DNA from: a virus
Direction: 5' to 3' (one strand)
DNA length: 47,429 bases
IMG/VR virus record: IMGVR_UViG_3300044946_000155
Location: 1 to 47,429 of that record
Shown piece by piece: positions 14,678-22,114 of this stretch (position 1 is its first letter; each line of letters opens with the position of its first letter). Both the position numbers and the translations under genes were made by a program. The notes under the pieces were generated by a model. It was not told the DNA's origin. It made no database searches and worked only from the letters and a program-made list of their open reading frames with translations.

Positions 14678-15277
14678 TTAAGCCGCCTCTGGAATCAGGA
14701 AGCTGCTTAGGTCGGGGGATGACGTTGACAGGTCTGGGACGTTCTCCATTTCCGACAGGATGTAATCCAACTGTCCGGATGGAACGGATCCGGTATTGGG
14801 GGCCGTTGAAGTGCCACCACCCCTCAAACTCGCAAGGAGTTGGGACATGTTCGTCATGGGAGACGCCGTAGGTTTCGGCGCGAGTCCCAGCGTTTGCAGC
14901 AATTGCTGCATGGCGGTCTGCTGGTTCTGTTGGATATAGGGGGCAATCGCCTGGGTGAGCTGTTGCGTGTACGCGGCCGGCGAGGATCCAAGTCCCCTCT
15001 CTGCCAGGTTCGCCTGTACCTGGTTCGAGATGTCCGACGTTAAGCCAGCGGAGAGAGGCTGTGCGTATTGCGCGGCCGCTGCGGTCATCTTCGCGGGGTT
15101 TTCCATCAGGCTCGTAACGTACTTTTGCGCGCCTAGCGCCTGGTTGTTCGCTTCGGTGTTCTGAATGCCGGAATAGATATTCGCGCCAGTGCCGGCGAGT
15201 CCGAGAAGCGAGGTTAACGGCTTCATATCATTCGCGTTTGAAAGGAAACCGCCGATGCTGGAAAGAAAATCAGACAT
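14678..15277 (-). CDS. Internal virion-like helical protein (199 aa)
   Basis: Contains GLAGTGANIYSGIQNTEANNQ and the stretch NLAERGLGSSPAAYTQQLTQ, a pattern frequent in phage ejection or tail-needle-associated proteins. Ala/Gln-rich helices throughout. Placed between a membrane-anchored small protein and the 475-aa protein. Structural role inferred. Confidence 0.6.
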   Translation of the reverse strand: MSDFLSSIGGFLSNANDMKPLTSLLGLAGTGANIYSGIQNTEANNQALGAQKYVTSLMENPAKMTAAAAQYAQPLSAGLTSDISNQVQANLAERGLGSSPAAYTQQLTQAIAPYIQQNQQTAMQQLLQTLGLAPKPTASPMTNMSQLLASLRGGGTSTAPNTGSVPSGQLDYILSEMENVPDLSTSSPDLSSFLIPEAA

Positions 15278-15278
15278 G

Positions 15279-15749
15279 TCATGCCGCCTGTCTCAAGAGG
15301 GTGGAGAGTGCGTCAAGATCGAGAGGCTGGCTCTGCGTTTGCTGGTTGTTCGCGCCTGGTGTGGTGGTGACGCCTCCGGAGACGGGCGCGGCGGTGGCGC
15401 TACCGGTCGTCCCGGTCCCTGTACTCAGGCCCAAATATTGTGCGATAGAGTTTAGATCGGATGGAACCCCCGCTTGAGTCGCTGCCGCCGTATTGAACCC
15501 CGTCGATGTGAGGCCCCCGCCCGTCTGCGCCTGTACGTTGGGCTGCGCTGCCAGGAATGCGGTTTTCTGGGCTGCTGCCTGCGCTGCTGCCTGCTGCTTC
15601 GCCTGCGCTTCCGCTGCCGTCGCACTGCTGCTGGAGGAAGAGGAGGATGGCTCGTTCGCTAGCGTGTAGCCCGTCGCCGCCAGGGAGCCGGCGGCGGCTA
15701 CTCCAGTAATCAAGGGGACTAGCCACGGTATCGTTGCCAGAAACGGCAT
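15279..15749 (-). CDS. Small virion-associated protein with N-terminal hydrophobic helix (156 aa)
   Basis: Residues 5-30 (ATIPWLVPLITGVAAAGSLA) form a membrane-like helix, followed by a run of eight serines, an Ala/Gln coiled coil and a Gly/Thr-rich tail. Its first 350 bases are also open in another frame belonging to the upstream GNAT-like gene; amino-acid composition favours this frame as the real one in the overlap. Confidence 0.6.
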   Translation of the reverse strand: MPFLATIPWLVPLITGVAAAGSLAATGYTLANEPSSSSSSSSATAAEAQAKQQAAAQAAAQKTAFLAAQPNVQAQTGGGLTSTGFNTAAATQAGVPSDLNSIAQYLGLSTGTGTTGSATAAPVSGGVTTTPGANNQQTQSQPLDLDALSTLLRQAA

Positions 15750-16125
15750 TCCAGCATCCTCCGACGACGGTAAGCGTGGTTGTGTGCTCGAAAGCGATGG
15801 TTCCGCCTTTGAGCAACAGCTTGATTAAGCGCGCCTCTACGTCTCTACTATTGTCGGTAAACGTCCAATAGCTCTCAACATGTCGCTGGAAACATGCGTG
15901 CCGGATATATCGCCAGATCGGACGGACCCAGGCACCCCCCTTGCCCAGCATCCGAAGAATCAATAGCGAACGATGTACCTTCGCGGCAATCACCATACCT
16001 ATGATTTTTTTAGATTCGTCGATCGCAACCCAGACGGTTTCGCGGTCGAGCTGTGCTGGATCCCAGCCCATTTCCTTCACCGTCCAGGGGATTACATCAT
16101 CGGACTTGAGTTCGCGGCAAAGCAT
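15400..16125 (-). CDS. GNAT-like protein, C-terminus reading through the next gene (241 aa open frame)
   Basis: The first ~120 residues (VWVAIDESKKIIGMVIAA, then a helix ending in SYWTFTDNSRDV) look like a GNAT acetyltransferase fold, similar in place to the gp13-type protein of podoviruses that precedes the ejection proteins. After ~residue 125 the frame runs 350 bases into the next gene with low-complexity Ser/Gly/Arg sequence, which looks like a shadow. Either the protein has a junk tail, or a frameshift or lost stop explains it. Acetyl-CoA motif (Q/RxxGxG/A) not clear. Confidence 0.5.
   Translation of the reverse strand: MLCRELKSDDVIPWTVKEMGWDPAQLDRETVWVAIDESKKIIGMVIAAKVHRSLLILRMLGKGGAWVRPIWRYIRHACFQRHVESYWTFTDNSRDVEARLIKLLLKGGTIAFEHTTTLTVVGGCWNAVSGNDTVASPLDYWSSRRRLPGGDGLHASERAILLFLQQQCDGSGSAGEAAGSSAGSSPENRIPGSAAQRTGADGRGPHIDGVQYGGSDSSGGSIRSKLYRTIFGPEYRDRDDR
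15885..15906. repeat. 22-base direct repeat, copy 1
   Basis: Identical over 22 bases to 26907-26928. In the GNAT-like gene it encodes part of RHACFQ. The second copy lies downstream of a terminator, where it can be read as RHACFQ in an otherwise unused frame. A recombination trace is likely. Confidence 0.7.
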
Positions 16126-16230
16126 TGCATTTCACTGATAGTCTAGGACTGCAGATTCTTCCGAGTACCCCCTGATGGCCAAGCTTGGGTGGCAATGCCG
16201 CCCAGGGGAAAGGAAGAGATTAAATGCGTA

Positions 16231-16260
16231 GAAAAAAGCCAGCCCTTTGGGACTGGCTTC
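16231..16260 (-). terminator. Rho-independent terminator (- strand)
   Basis: AAGCCAGCCC/GGGACTGGCTT pair over about ten bases, and the - strand continues with six Ts. It would stop - strand transcription that has run under the + strand island (16414-17858). On the + strand the T-run is poor. Bases 16126-16230 hold no gene I can support. Confidence 0.65.
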
Positions 16261-16413
16261 TTCTGGTAGTCAAACTTTTGACTGCCTTGAGCGCTTTAAT
16301 ACGGGTATTGCTGCCGAAGTAATGCCCACTGCCCCGGTGGTTATCAGGACCATCCGGGCTTTAATCATTCTAGCATCCTGCCCTTTCGCATCCTACGCAT
16401 GGAGGGTAAACGT

Positions 16414-16575
16414 ATGGTCGTCATCGTTCTACCACTACTCGTCTGCATCCTGGGATTGATTATTTACCTGCTGGCCGCGAACGCGAAAGCGCAGGAACTT
16501 GGGCGCATCTGTTTCGCCTTCGGCCTGCTTGTCTTTTTGCTGCGGTTCGGAGCTGCCGGCGTGCTTCTGCGATAG
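16414..16575 (+). CDS. Small two-span membrane protein (53 aa)
   Basis: MVVIVLPLLVCILGLIIYLL is one membrane helix; RICFAFGLLVFLLRFG is a second. GGAGGG lies 8-13 bases before the ATG. First gene of the + strand island inside the late region. Tiny double-span proteins of this type are common in phages; holin or inhibitor roles are possible but unproven. Confidence 0.65.
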   Translation: MVVIVLPLLVCILGLIIYLLAANAKAQELGRICFAFGLLVFLLRFGAAGVLLR

Positions 16576-16588
16576 AATCATCCCCGCA

Positions 16589-16870
16589 ATGGGGAATCCT
16601 AACAAAGTGGTCGAGTTTATCCCGTCCGGACGCGGGAAGGCGCAGTGCGCGCCGGATCCCGACTATCCGAACGGCATCGCGCTTCCCTGTCCTCCTTCCA
16701 CAACGGTGAGCTGCAAAGTAGAGCTGCCTTATCCCGCGCCTGAGTGCGGCATGTGGCGCGTCGAATGCACTCTCTGTAAGTGTCAGATCCTTGTCACTGC
16801 AGCCGGCCGGCCGGACGATCCGGTGAGCGTCTGTATGCCCTGCATCACAGAGGAGGTTGCGCGCGCATGA
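16589..16870 (+). CDS. Conserved phage protein with zinc-binding cysteines (93 aa)
   Basis: Start at ATG 16589 (MGNPNKVVEF); upstream frame is open but unlike coding sequence. CKVELPYPAPECGMW and VTAAGRPDDPVSV are signatures of a widespread small phage protein with Cys pairs (C82?, CTLCKC, CMPC). No clear ribosome binding site. Function unknown. Confidence 0.7.
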   Translation: MGNPNKVVEFIPSGRGKAQCAPDPDYPNGIALPCPPSTTVSCKVELPYPAPECGMWRVECTLCKCQILVTAAGRPDDPVSVCMPCITEEVARA

Positions 16871-17091
16871 TCTTTCTAGGCTTTCTGGAAACCGTTGTTC
16901 TGGTGGTTCAGATTCTCGTCCTGGTCGCGCTTTTAATCAGCGGCCGTCTCTGGCTGCGGAATTATAAAGAGCTGCGCGCGCGCGTCGAAGCACTGGAGAA
17001 AATTGTTCATCCTATGCACGTCGTCCAGTCGATCTACGGCCAGGGGGACATCAACCAGGAAATACACGGCAACCGAAATGATCCAGCGTGA
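16867..17091 (+). CDS. Membrane-anchored coiled-coil protein (74 aa)
   Basis: ATGA overlap with the previous stop. MIFLGFLETVVLVVQILVLV is a membrane helix, then RARVEALEKIV heptads. Topology resembles small phage envelope proteins. Ends overlapping the next start. Confidence 0.65.
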   Translation: MIFLGFLETVVLVVQILVLVALLISGRLWLRNYKELRARVEALEKIVHPMHVVQSIYGQGDINQEIHGNRNDPA

Positions 17092-17296
17092 GTTTGACTG
17101 CCACGGTTTTCACGTCCAGGTGTGGCTGAACACGTTCTATCAGAAATACTTTTGGGTCACTGGCAAGGGACCGGAGCGTTTCCAGCAGGGAGCGTGCGAA
17201 TACTTCTCTACGCCCGATGAGGCGGAGCAGAATGCGCGGAAGCATCTAAAGCTACTCGCCAAAGACAGAGGGCGCGCACATGCAGCAAAGCGTTAG
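17078..17296 (+). CDS. Small protein of unknown function (72 aa)
   Basis: MIQREFDCHGFHVQVWLNTF then aromatic-rich and an acidic helix. Overlaps the preceding gene by 14 bases. Its last codons (KLLAKDRGRAH) are the coding version of a 39-base sequence that recurs as a non-coding leader at 17472. Confidence 0.6.
   Translation: MIQREFDCHGFHVQVWLNTFYQKYFWVTGKGPERFQQGACEYFSTPDEAEQNARKHLKLLAKDRGRAHAAKR
17244..17282 (+). repeat. Duplicated leader, copy 1 (inside coding sequence)
   Basis: ATCTAAAGCTACTCGCCAAA continues through GACAGAGGGCGCGCAC to the ATG at 17280. Matches 17472-17510 at 36 of 39 positions, and both copies end at a start codon with AGAGGG as ribosome binding site. Confidence 0.75.
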
Positions 17297-17477
17297 ACGA
17301 CAGATCAGAAACCAGCTCAGACGCCGGAAATTCGACAAAGCCATCAACGCGATGGCGGAGAATTTTTTTGCCTACTCCGTGGTATTCAAGACGCTCATGA
17401 TTCCCGGCTATCGCAATGTCCCGCTGCTCTGGAAGTCGCGCCGGATGAAAGGCGAAAAAACTGGAAGGGGAATCTAA
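17280..17477 (+). CDS. Small basic protein of unknown function (65 aa)
   Basis: MQQSVRRQIRNQLRRRKFDK: strongly basic helix, then a hydrophobic centre and basic tail. ATG lies at the end of leader copy 1, overlapping the previous gene by 17 bases. Possibly nucleic-acid binding. Confidence 0.6.
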   Translation: MQQSVRRQIRNQLRRRKFDKAINAMAENFFAYSVVFKTLMIPGYRNVPLLWKSRRMKGEKTGRGI

Positions 17478-17510
17478 AACTACTCGCCAAAGACAGAGGG
17501 CGCAAACATG
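17472..17510 (+). repeat. Duplicated leader, copy 2
   Basis: Near-identical to 17244-17282, but here partly outside coding sequence. The TAA of the previous gene sits in its ATCTAAAA start. Supplies AGAGGG for the ATG at 17508. Confidence 0.75.
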
Positions 17511-17858
17511 GATGAGGGATGGTCTGATGACTTGCCCTGGATCGGACAATACATTCTGGACGAAAACGGCGATGCTGTCCGAGCGGAAGGGCTGCTGAGT
17601 TGGGCGAAGTGGATGGAGGATCACCGCGCAGACCTCCACCTTGCCGAGAATAAAATCGGCAACGCGCGCGTTTCTACCATATTTTTAGGCCTGGATTACG
17701 GGCATCTCGCGGGTATTCCCCTGCCCATCGACTACAAGCCCACATTGTGGGAAACGATGGTATTCGGCGGACCGTACAATCGTTTCATGGTGCGCTATAC
17801 CTCCAAAGAGGATGCGCTAGAGGGTCACGGAAACATCGTTCAAATGCTGACCAGTTGA
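17508..17858 (+). CDS. Conserved phage protein of unknown function (116 aa)
   Basis: Contains STIFLGLDYGHLAGIPLPID, PTLWETMVFGG and RYTSKEDALEGH. This combination (FLGLDH, PxLFETMVFGG, RYxTxxEAxxGH) is a very common conserved phage/prophage protein without assigned activity. Ribosome binding site from leader copy 2. Last gene before the terminator at 17873. Confidence 0.75.
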   Translation: MDEGWSDDLPWIGQYILDENGDAVRAEGLLSWAKWMEDHRADLHLAENKIGNARVSTIFLGLDYGHLAGIPLPIDYKPTLWETMVFGGPYNRFMVRYTSKEDALEGHGNIVQMLTS

Positions 17859-17872
17859 TATACTGGACCGGT

Positions 17873-17951
17873 AAGGCCACCGTAGCGAAGTGAGCGGATA
17901 CTTCTTTGCATAAAAAAGCGCCGCTTACGCCTGTACTCGGTGGCCTTTTTT
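17873..17951 (+). terminator. Terminator with long loop between converging operons
   Basis: AAGGCCACCG (17873-17882) pairs perfectly with CGGTGGCCTT (17938-17947), followed by TTTTTT. The 55-base loop holds GAAGT/ACTTC and GCG/CGC sub-hairpins and an AAAAAA run that would act as T-run on the - strand. Ends the + island; the stop of the - strand 928-aa gene is right next to it, so it may work in both directions. Confidence 0.7.
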
Positions 17952-20738
17952 CTATCGCTGAATGGTGACGGGCGCTCCGGATGCCTTCGGTTTCGTATAC
18001 CAGTCCATTGATTCGATCTGAATTTGCGCCGGACCGGATCCGGAAATTTGCGCGTTCGCGTTCTCCGCGTCCTTCAGGATGTCAATCCTCATTTCCCATT
18101 GCTTCGCTCCGTTCGGTCCGCCCAGCACAGTGCGCCCTACGCCTCTCGACATCACGTTGTCATTGCCCTGCAGGTTCACGGTGACGTTGAGCTGTGTATT
18201 CAGGTTGTTCATGCCACGTATGACCAGGCGGCGATAAAACATCTTCGCGGATCCGCCTTGCTGGAAAACCTCGCCGGCGCGGAAGCTCCAAAGCACCTGG
18301 CTCCCATCGTCCCAGGTCACATCTCCGGAAAAGAGCCGGCGGACCGCGCCATCACTGGCACCGCCGGCGACCGTAATAGGAATGGTTCCCGGCGATCGAA
18401 TTTGCTTGAGACACGAAATCTGAAACGGCAAGTCGATGACTGCCCATTGCTTGAGCACCAGGTCGTAACAGAAAACCCGCGTCAGTCCCCCGCTGCCGAA
18501 AGCCATGTATCCCGGCGTCATGCTGCTGAAGGCGACGTTTTGATTTACAAAGGTAGGCTGCTCGATGAAGCGGCTCTGTCCGCCTGGTACGAAGCCGGCA
18601 AAGACGCGATAGGTCGAGCCTGGTTGATTCGGCGTGGTGACGGTGAAGGCCGGCGTCGTCGTGTAATTGACTTCCACTTCCGCGCTGACCGCGACCGGCA
18701 CTTCGTTGATGAGCTGTTCAACGCGCACGAACAGCGGGAAGAAAGGGGGACCGGTGACACCAGTGATCGTCACGCCTGTCAGAACTGGCTGTAAAACCGG
18801 ACACGCGGCAACGTACATGGGCGGGTTTGCGGCCTGCGCGCCTTTCGACAGGTAAGCGAAATTCCAGTCAATCGGCGCGATGTCCGGCGGACCGCCGAAG
18901 AGATACGGCCGTACTTCTTCGCTGATTAGTTTGTCATTCACGCCGTTGAAATACGCGAATCCCAAGTGGCAGAGCCTTGCGAGTCCGTAGCCAGGGAGAA
19001 ATACCAGCGTGCGGCCGGCGATGCAGCCCATGTCTGTCTGCGCGTTCTGGATCGAGAAGTCGGACGCGCCGAAGACGCCTGTTACCTGGTACATCGAAAA
19101 GTTTTTGCAGACGACGAGCGAGCCGGTAGGAGCAATGCCTATCTCCGCGATCGTGAATTTTCCCATCGCGGTGATCTGGTCGCCGTCGTCGCGATCGAGG
19201 AATGCAATGTTCGCAGGGTTCCAACTGCCGGGATTGTTCACGTCCGACATCTTCAGGCAATTCGGACCGTCCAGCTCGTCGGAAGTTGTCTCCGGCCAGG
19301 TGTTCGCAAGCCACAAGCTGCCAGCGTATACAACCGCGTTTGCGGCCCCGCGCAATGGCGTACCGGTTGAACTTGTGGCAATGCACACCCACACAACGGT
19401 GCCAGGCGAAGATTCGGGCGTCTGCGCGTTGAGGGTGTTGTTAAACACTGGCCGCGTGGTTCCCGATGTGCCGGCCTGCGAAGCTTGAAACAGGCCTCCG
19501 CTCACGCTGTCCTTGATGATGTCGCCCTGGTTCCAGGAAACCGACGCCTGCCAGTCGGTGTACTGCGCGTTGAAGCTGTTGCCGAGAGGGACGAGCGAGC
19601 CGGTGCCTCCGGATGAGGTATCGAGATACGACTGCGGCGGATAGCCGTTACCCAGCGCGAAAATCATCTGGTTTTCAAACTGGATGATCTGCGGGAGCGG
19701 CTGCGTTGCGCCTGGTACGCCGCCCTGCGGGGTCGCCGCGCCTGCTTCTGTGTCTGGCGGATTGGACGCGCCGGGGATGTTGCCCAGGGGCGGTGCGAAG
19801 AAGCTGGGTAGCACGCCGATGACGTTTGAGAAGGTTGGCGCGGTCATCAGAAAGGCCTCGACCGTCTGCGTGGTGTTGACGGCCGGCGGAGTTCCAGGAA
19901 ACGGCGTCCCGCCCATGTCGGTAAACGTGGTGCCTTGCACCAGGCCGGCAAAGAGGTTGCCCTGCTGGTTGATTTGCCCGATGGATCCGGCAATGCGTCC
20001 GTAGACGTTATAACCGACCGCTCCAGGTACAGCGGTCCATGTGATCTTGATGGCATTTTCCGGAGCTGTGGAGCTGCCGAGAGTGGATGAGGGTGCCTCA
20101 GTTTCCCCGCCCTGCCCGTCGCTGGCGGTGACGTAATAGGTGAAGACCTGGCCGGTGCCGATCGACGCGGCGAGTCCGGTGGTAACGCTGCCGCCGGTCC
20201 CGCTCTGTGCGGGAATCGCTTGCGGATAGTTGTAGACGGTCGGAGAGACGATCGTGATCTGGTTGAAGGTGACAGTCTGATTAAAAATCGGGTTGCTGAT
20301 GCCGGACTGAATGAGCGTGCCAAACGGGTTCGTGGTGGCGCTCAGGTTATGCGCGGCGGTGAGGGTGATGGTCGTCGTCGTGCCGTCATTGCTGGCGGTC
20401 GCAATCGTTCCCCCTACGTGCAGAAAGGTTAGGGCGTTCGGGATCGGCGGCGGGATCTGTGTCCCGCTCTGCCCTGTCTTCATCAGTCCGACGTAATAAG
20501 GCTGCTGTCCGGCCGGCGAGTAAAGCGCGATTTCCGTAATCGGTCCGCTGTGATCGGTGGCGTCTAGGTAGCGCGTGAAGACTTCGGATCCGTCCGTTGT
20601 GCGAAAGTTTCCGCGCACGTCGTAGAGAAGATTGGAGAGGCGCACGACGATGCCCTGGCTCTGCGCGAACTTGCCGAAGCAGGCCTGCAGGCCTTTGAGC
20701 CAGTTGCGCTGGGAAACGACTTGCCATTGCAGCGCCAT
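17952..20738 (-). CDS. gp10-like tail/head-completion protein with fibronectin-like insert (928 aa)
   Basis: Start at 20738 (MALQWQVVSQRNW) behind AAGGAG; an upstream ATG is in lysozyme sequence. Residues ~225-290 (FTYYVTASDGQGGETEAPSS, GYNVYGRIAG) are a fibronectin III-like repeat. The C-terminal half resembles the beta-propeller of podovirus packaged-DNA-stabilisation proteins (WLANTWPETTSDELDGPNCL, ITAMGKFTIAEIG). Such proteins sit at the tail hub below the portal. Assignment rests on composition, motifs and place next to lysis and head genes. Confidence 0.65.
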   Translation of the reverse strand: MALQWQVVSQRNWLKGLQACFGKFAQSQGIVVRLSNLLYDVRGNFRTTDGSEVFTRYLDATDHSGPITEIALYSPAGQQPYYVGLMKTGQSGTQIPPPIPNALTFLHVGGTIATASNDGTTTTITLTAAHNLSATTNPFGTLIQSGISNPIFNQTVTFNQITIVSPTVYNYPQAIPAQSGTGGSVTTGLAASIGTGQVFTYYVTASDGQGGETEAPSSTLGSSTAPENAIKITWTAVPGAVGYNVYGRIAGSIGQINQQGNLFAGLVQGTTFTDMGGTPFPGTPPAVNTTQTVEAFLMTAPTFSNVIGVLPSFFAPPLGNIPGASNPPDTEAGAATPQGGVPGATQPLPQIIQFENQMIFALGNGYPPQSYLDTSSGGTGSLVPLGNSFNAQYTDWQASVSWNQGDIIKDSVSGGLFQASQAGTSGTTRPVFNNTLNAQTPESSPGTVVWVCIATSSTGTPLRGAANAVVYAGSLWLANTWPETTSDELDGPNCLKMSDVNNPGSWNPANIAFLDRDDGDQITAMGKFTIAEIGIAPTGSLVVCKNFSMYQVTGVFGASDFSIQNAQTDMGCIAGRTLVFLPGYGLARLCHLGFAYFNGVNDKLISEEVRPYLFGGPPDIAPIDWNFAYLSKGAQAANPPMYVAACPVLQPVLTGVTITGVTGPPFFPLFVRVEQLINEVPVAVSAEVEVNYTTTPAFTVTTPNQPGSTYRVFAGFVPGGQSRFIEQPTFVNQNVAFSSMTPGYMAFGSGGLTRVFCYDLVLKQWAVIDLPFQISCLKQIRSPGTIPITVAGGASDGAVRRLFSGDVTWDDGSQVLWSFRAGEVFQQGGSAKMFYRRLVIRGMNNLNTQLNVTVNLQGNDNVMSRGVGRTVLGGPNGAKQWEMRIDILKDAENANAQISGSGPAQIQIESMDWYTKPKASGAPVTIQR

Positions 20739-20742
20739 CGCC

Positions 20743-21225
20743 TCACTCCTTGCAGTACCCGAGAACAATTTTTATGTTGTCGCGCGCGCGGTTCGGTACT
20801 TGCGCTGCCCAGGCGGAGTCCGCCATCTGCGCGGCTGCAGCGCAATAGTCTTTCGCCTCGAAAGCTAAGATCGTGTTTTTGAATTTAGAAAAGCCGGCGG
20901 CTCCCAGGTTGAAAATCATGTCGACGATGACCGCTTGAATTTCGTCCGGATGCTGCGCGAAATTGAAAATTTGATAGGTGGCATCGACGATCGCATCCTC
21001 GAGGTCGATGGCAAGCAGGGCTAACACTTGCACCTCGGTCAATTCCTGCAGGCCTTTGCGGACAAGTTCGTAATCCACTCCGAGAGCTTCCATGCGGCCG
21101 CGTGCGTCGTGCCGGTCGAGGTTGAATCCTACGCCGATGGTCGGGTGTCCCATCGTGTCCGCGTACACGCTATAGCGGACACCTTCGTGTTCTTTGATGA
21201 GAGCTGCCATGCTATCGCGGTTCAT
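20743..21225 (-). CDS. T4-type lysozyme (endolysin, GH24)
   Basis: 160 aa. Catalytic E14 in HEGVRYSVYADT, D23 and T29 in GHPTIGVGFNL reproduce the Glu-Asp-Thr triad of the T4/P22-like lysozyme family, which cuts the MurNAc-GlcNAc bond of peptidoglycan. No signal peptide, so it needs a holin. C-terminal helices (FNLGAAGFSKFKNTI) are also typical. Placed after two small membrane proteins that are likely holin partners. Confidence 0.9.
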   Translation of the reverse strand: MNRDSMAALIKEHEGVRYSVYADTMGHPTIGVGFNLDRHDARGRMEALGVDYELVRKGLQELTEVQVLALLAIDLEDAIVDATYQIFNFAQHPDEIQAVIVDMIFNLGAAGFSKFKNTILAFEAKDYCAAAAQMADSAWAAQVPNRARDNIKIVLGYCKE

Positions 21226-21299
21226 GACGCGCCTCTATAATCGGGAAAGCTTTCGTTGGGCTGGTTAGATGTGCGAACGGTTGAGCAGAGGCAAAACGT

Positions 21300-21500
21300 C
21301 GTTGCTGAACGCAACACGGCCCCTGCTGGATACAGGGGCCGCATCTTCCCAATGAAAGGAGACAGAGAAAATGCGGCTTCGCATTTCCCTCCATCTTGCA
21401 GTCCATCTGCCTTTGCGATGGATTGCCTTGCTTCGCTACCTCTTGACAAGGTAGCTTCGCGGATGCCTTCGGCGGTGACCAGACCACCGGAGGCATTTTT
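21300..21500 (+). ncRNA. Hairpin-rich + strand unit antisense to the late operon
   Basis: In order: GTTGC/GCAAC hairpin (about 21301-21315), GGCCCCTG/CAGGGGCC (21318-21340), AAGGAG and a 27-codon frame from 21371, GCTACCT/AGGTAGC (21434-21454) around the stop codon, and a terminator with 14-base arms (21463-21476 with 21483-21496) followed by TTTT. All lie between lysozyme and the membrane protein genes, on the opposite strand. No clear promoter seen. Confidence 0.5.
21371..21454 (+). CDS. Possible 27-aa hydrophobic-basic peptide
   Basis: MRLRISLHLAVHLPLRWIAL and a short basic end. AAGGAG lies 9-14 bases before the ATG; the stop is inside a hairpin and a terminator follows. Resembles a small type I toxin or an attenuation peptide, but there is no proof of translation. 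Confidence 0.35.
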   Translation: MRLRISLHLAVHLPLRWIALLRYLLTR

Positions 21501-21517
21501 ATTATAGCGTGGCTGCT

Positions 21518-21835
21518 TCATGGTTTATTTATGCCTTGCTTGAGGTCTTGTTTCGCCTGGTCTAACTCTTTCTGCGTCTGGTCGAGCTGCGCCTGATTCT
21601 GCTTGGTGATGGCGATTACCTTTTGGCCCAGCGGCGAATGAATGAGCACGCCGGCGAAGGTCAGCGCCCAGCCCATAAACACATATTTCCAGAGCTTGCC
21701 GGATCCGAAGTCTTGCGGGAAATGGTATTCGTTCGGGTTCATCGCAGCGGAAAACCCAGCGGCTGCGCCACCGCCCAGCATCGCTACAGCGGTCGTAATA
21801 ATCCAGTGTTTAGCTTTCTCCATCGCGGGGGTCAT
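21518..21835 (-). CDS. Membrane protein with C-terminal coiled coil, holin/spanin-like (105 aa)
   Basis: Start at 21835 behind AAGGAGAA; overlaps the previous gene by 26 bases. Two membrane helices (HWIITTAVAMLGGGAAAGFS and LWKYVFMGWALTFAGVLIH), then Gln/Lys heptads QLDQTQKELDQAKQDLKQ. Topology and position next to lysozyme suggest a lysis role; holin and inner-membrane spanin are both possible. Confidence 0.6.
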   Translation of the reverse strand: MTPAMEKAKHWIITTAVAMLGGGAAAGFSAAMNPNEYHFPQDFGSGKLWKYVFMGWALTFAGVLIHSPLGQKVIAITKQNQAQLDQTQKELDQAKQDLKQGINKP

Positions 21836-22112
21836 AGGGTGGTTCTCCTTCCTTCTTCTGCCGTGGCGGAGGAACGTCATTTGTCTCTCGAAAGGCCCAC
21901 CCGCCGAAGAGTCCAGCCAACGTCGACAACGTTGTGATGATAGGCATCAGGCCATAGCTGGTTTTCTCTTCGATCCTGCCCAGCCCGAACGCCACGGCCA
22001 AACCTACGAGACTTACCAGTAAGACCAGGCCGAAGATCATTTTTAGTCTGTCTACGGGGTTCATCTCTACACGCCCATTCTCCCCCTTTAATTTTATATC
22101 TAAGCTGCTCAT
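21810..22112 (-). CDS. Small two-span membrane protein, holin-like (100 aa)
   Basis: Two helices: FGLVLLVSLVGLAVAFGLG and LMPIITTLSTLAGLFGGWAF, with a charged Pro-rich tail. Start at 22112 gives 100 aa, or ATG 22064 gives 84 aa; neither has a strong ribosome binding site. Position directly before another membrane protein and lysozyme supports a holin-type role. Confidence 0.6.
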   Translation of the reverse strand: MSSLDIKLKGENGRVEMNPVDRLKMIFGLVLLVSLVGLAVAFGLGRIEEKTSYGLMPIITTLSTLAGLFGGWAFRETNDVPPPRQKKEGEPPYDPRDGES

Positions 22113-22114
22113 TC

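Noticed and set aside
21222-21521. Open frame of 99 codons on the - strand between lysozyme and holin-like gene
   Set aside because: It runs through four strong hairpins and a terminator, and the protein has no coding-like composition.
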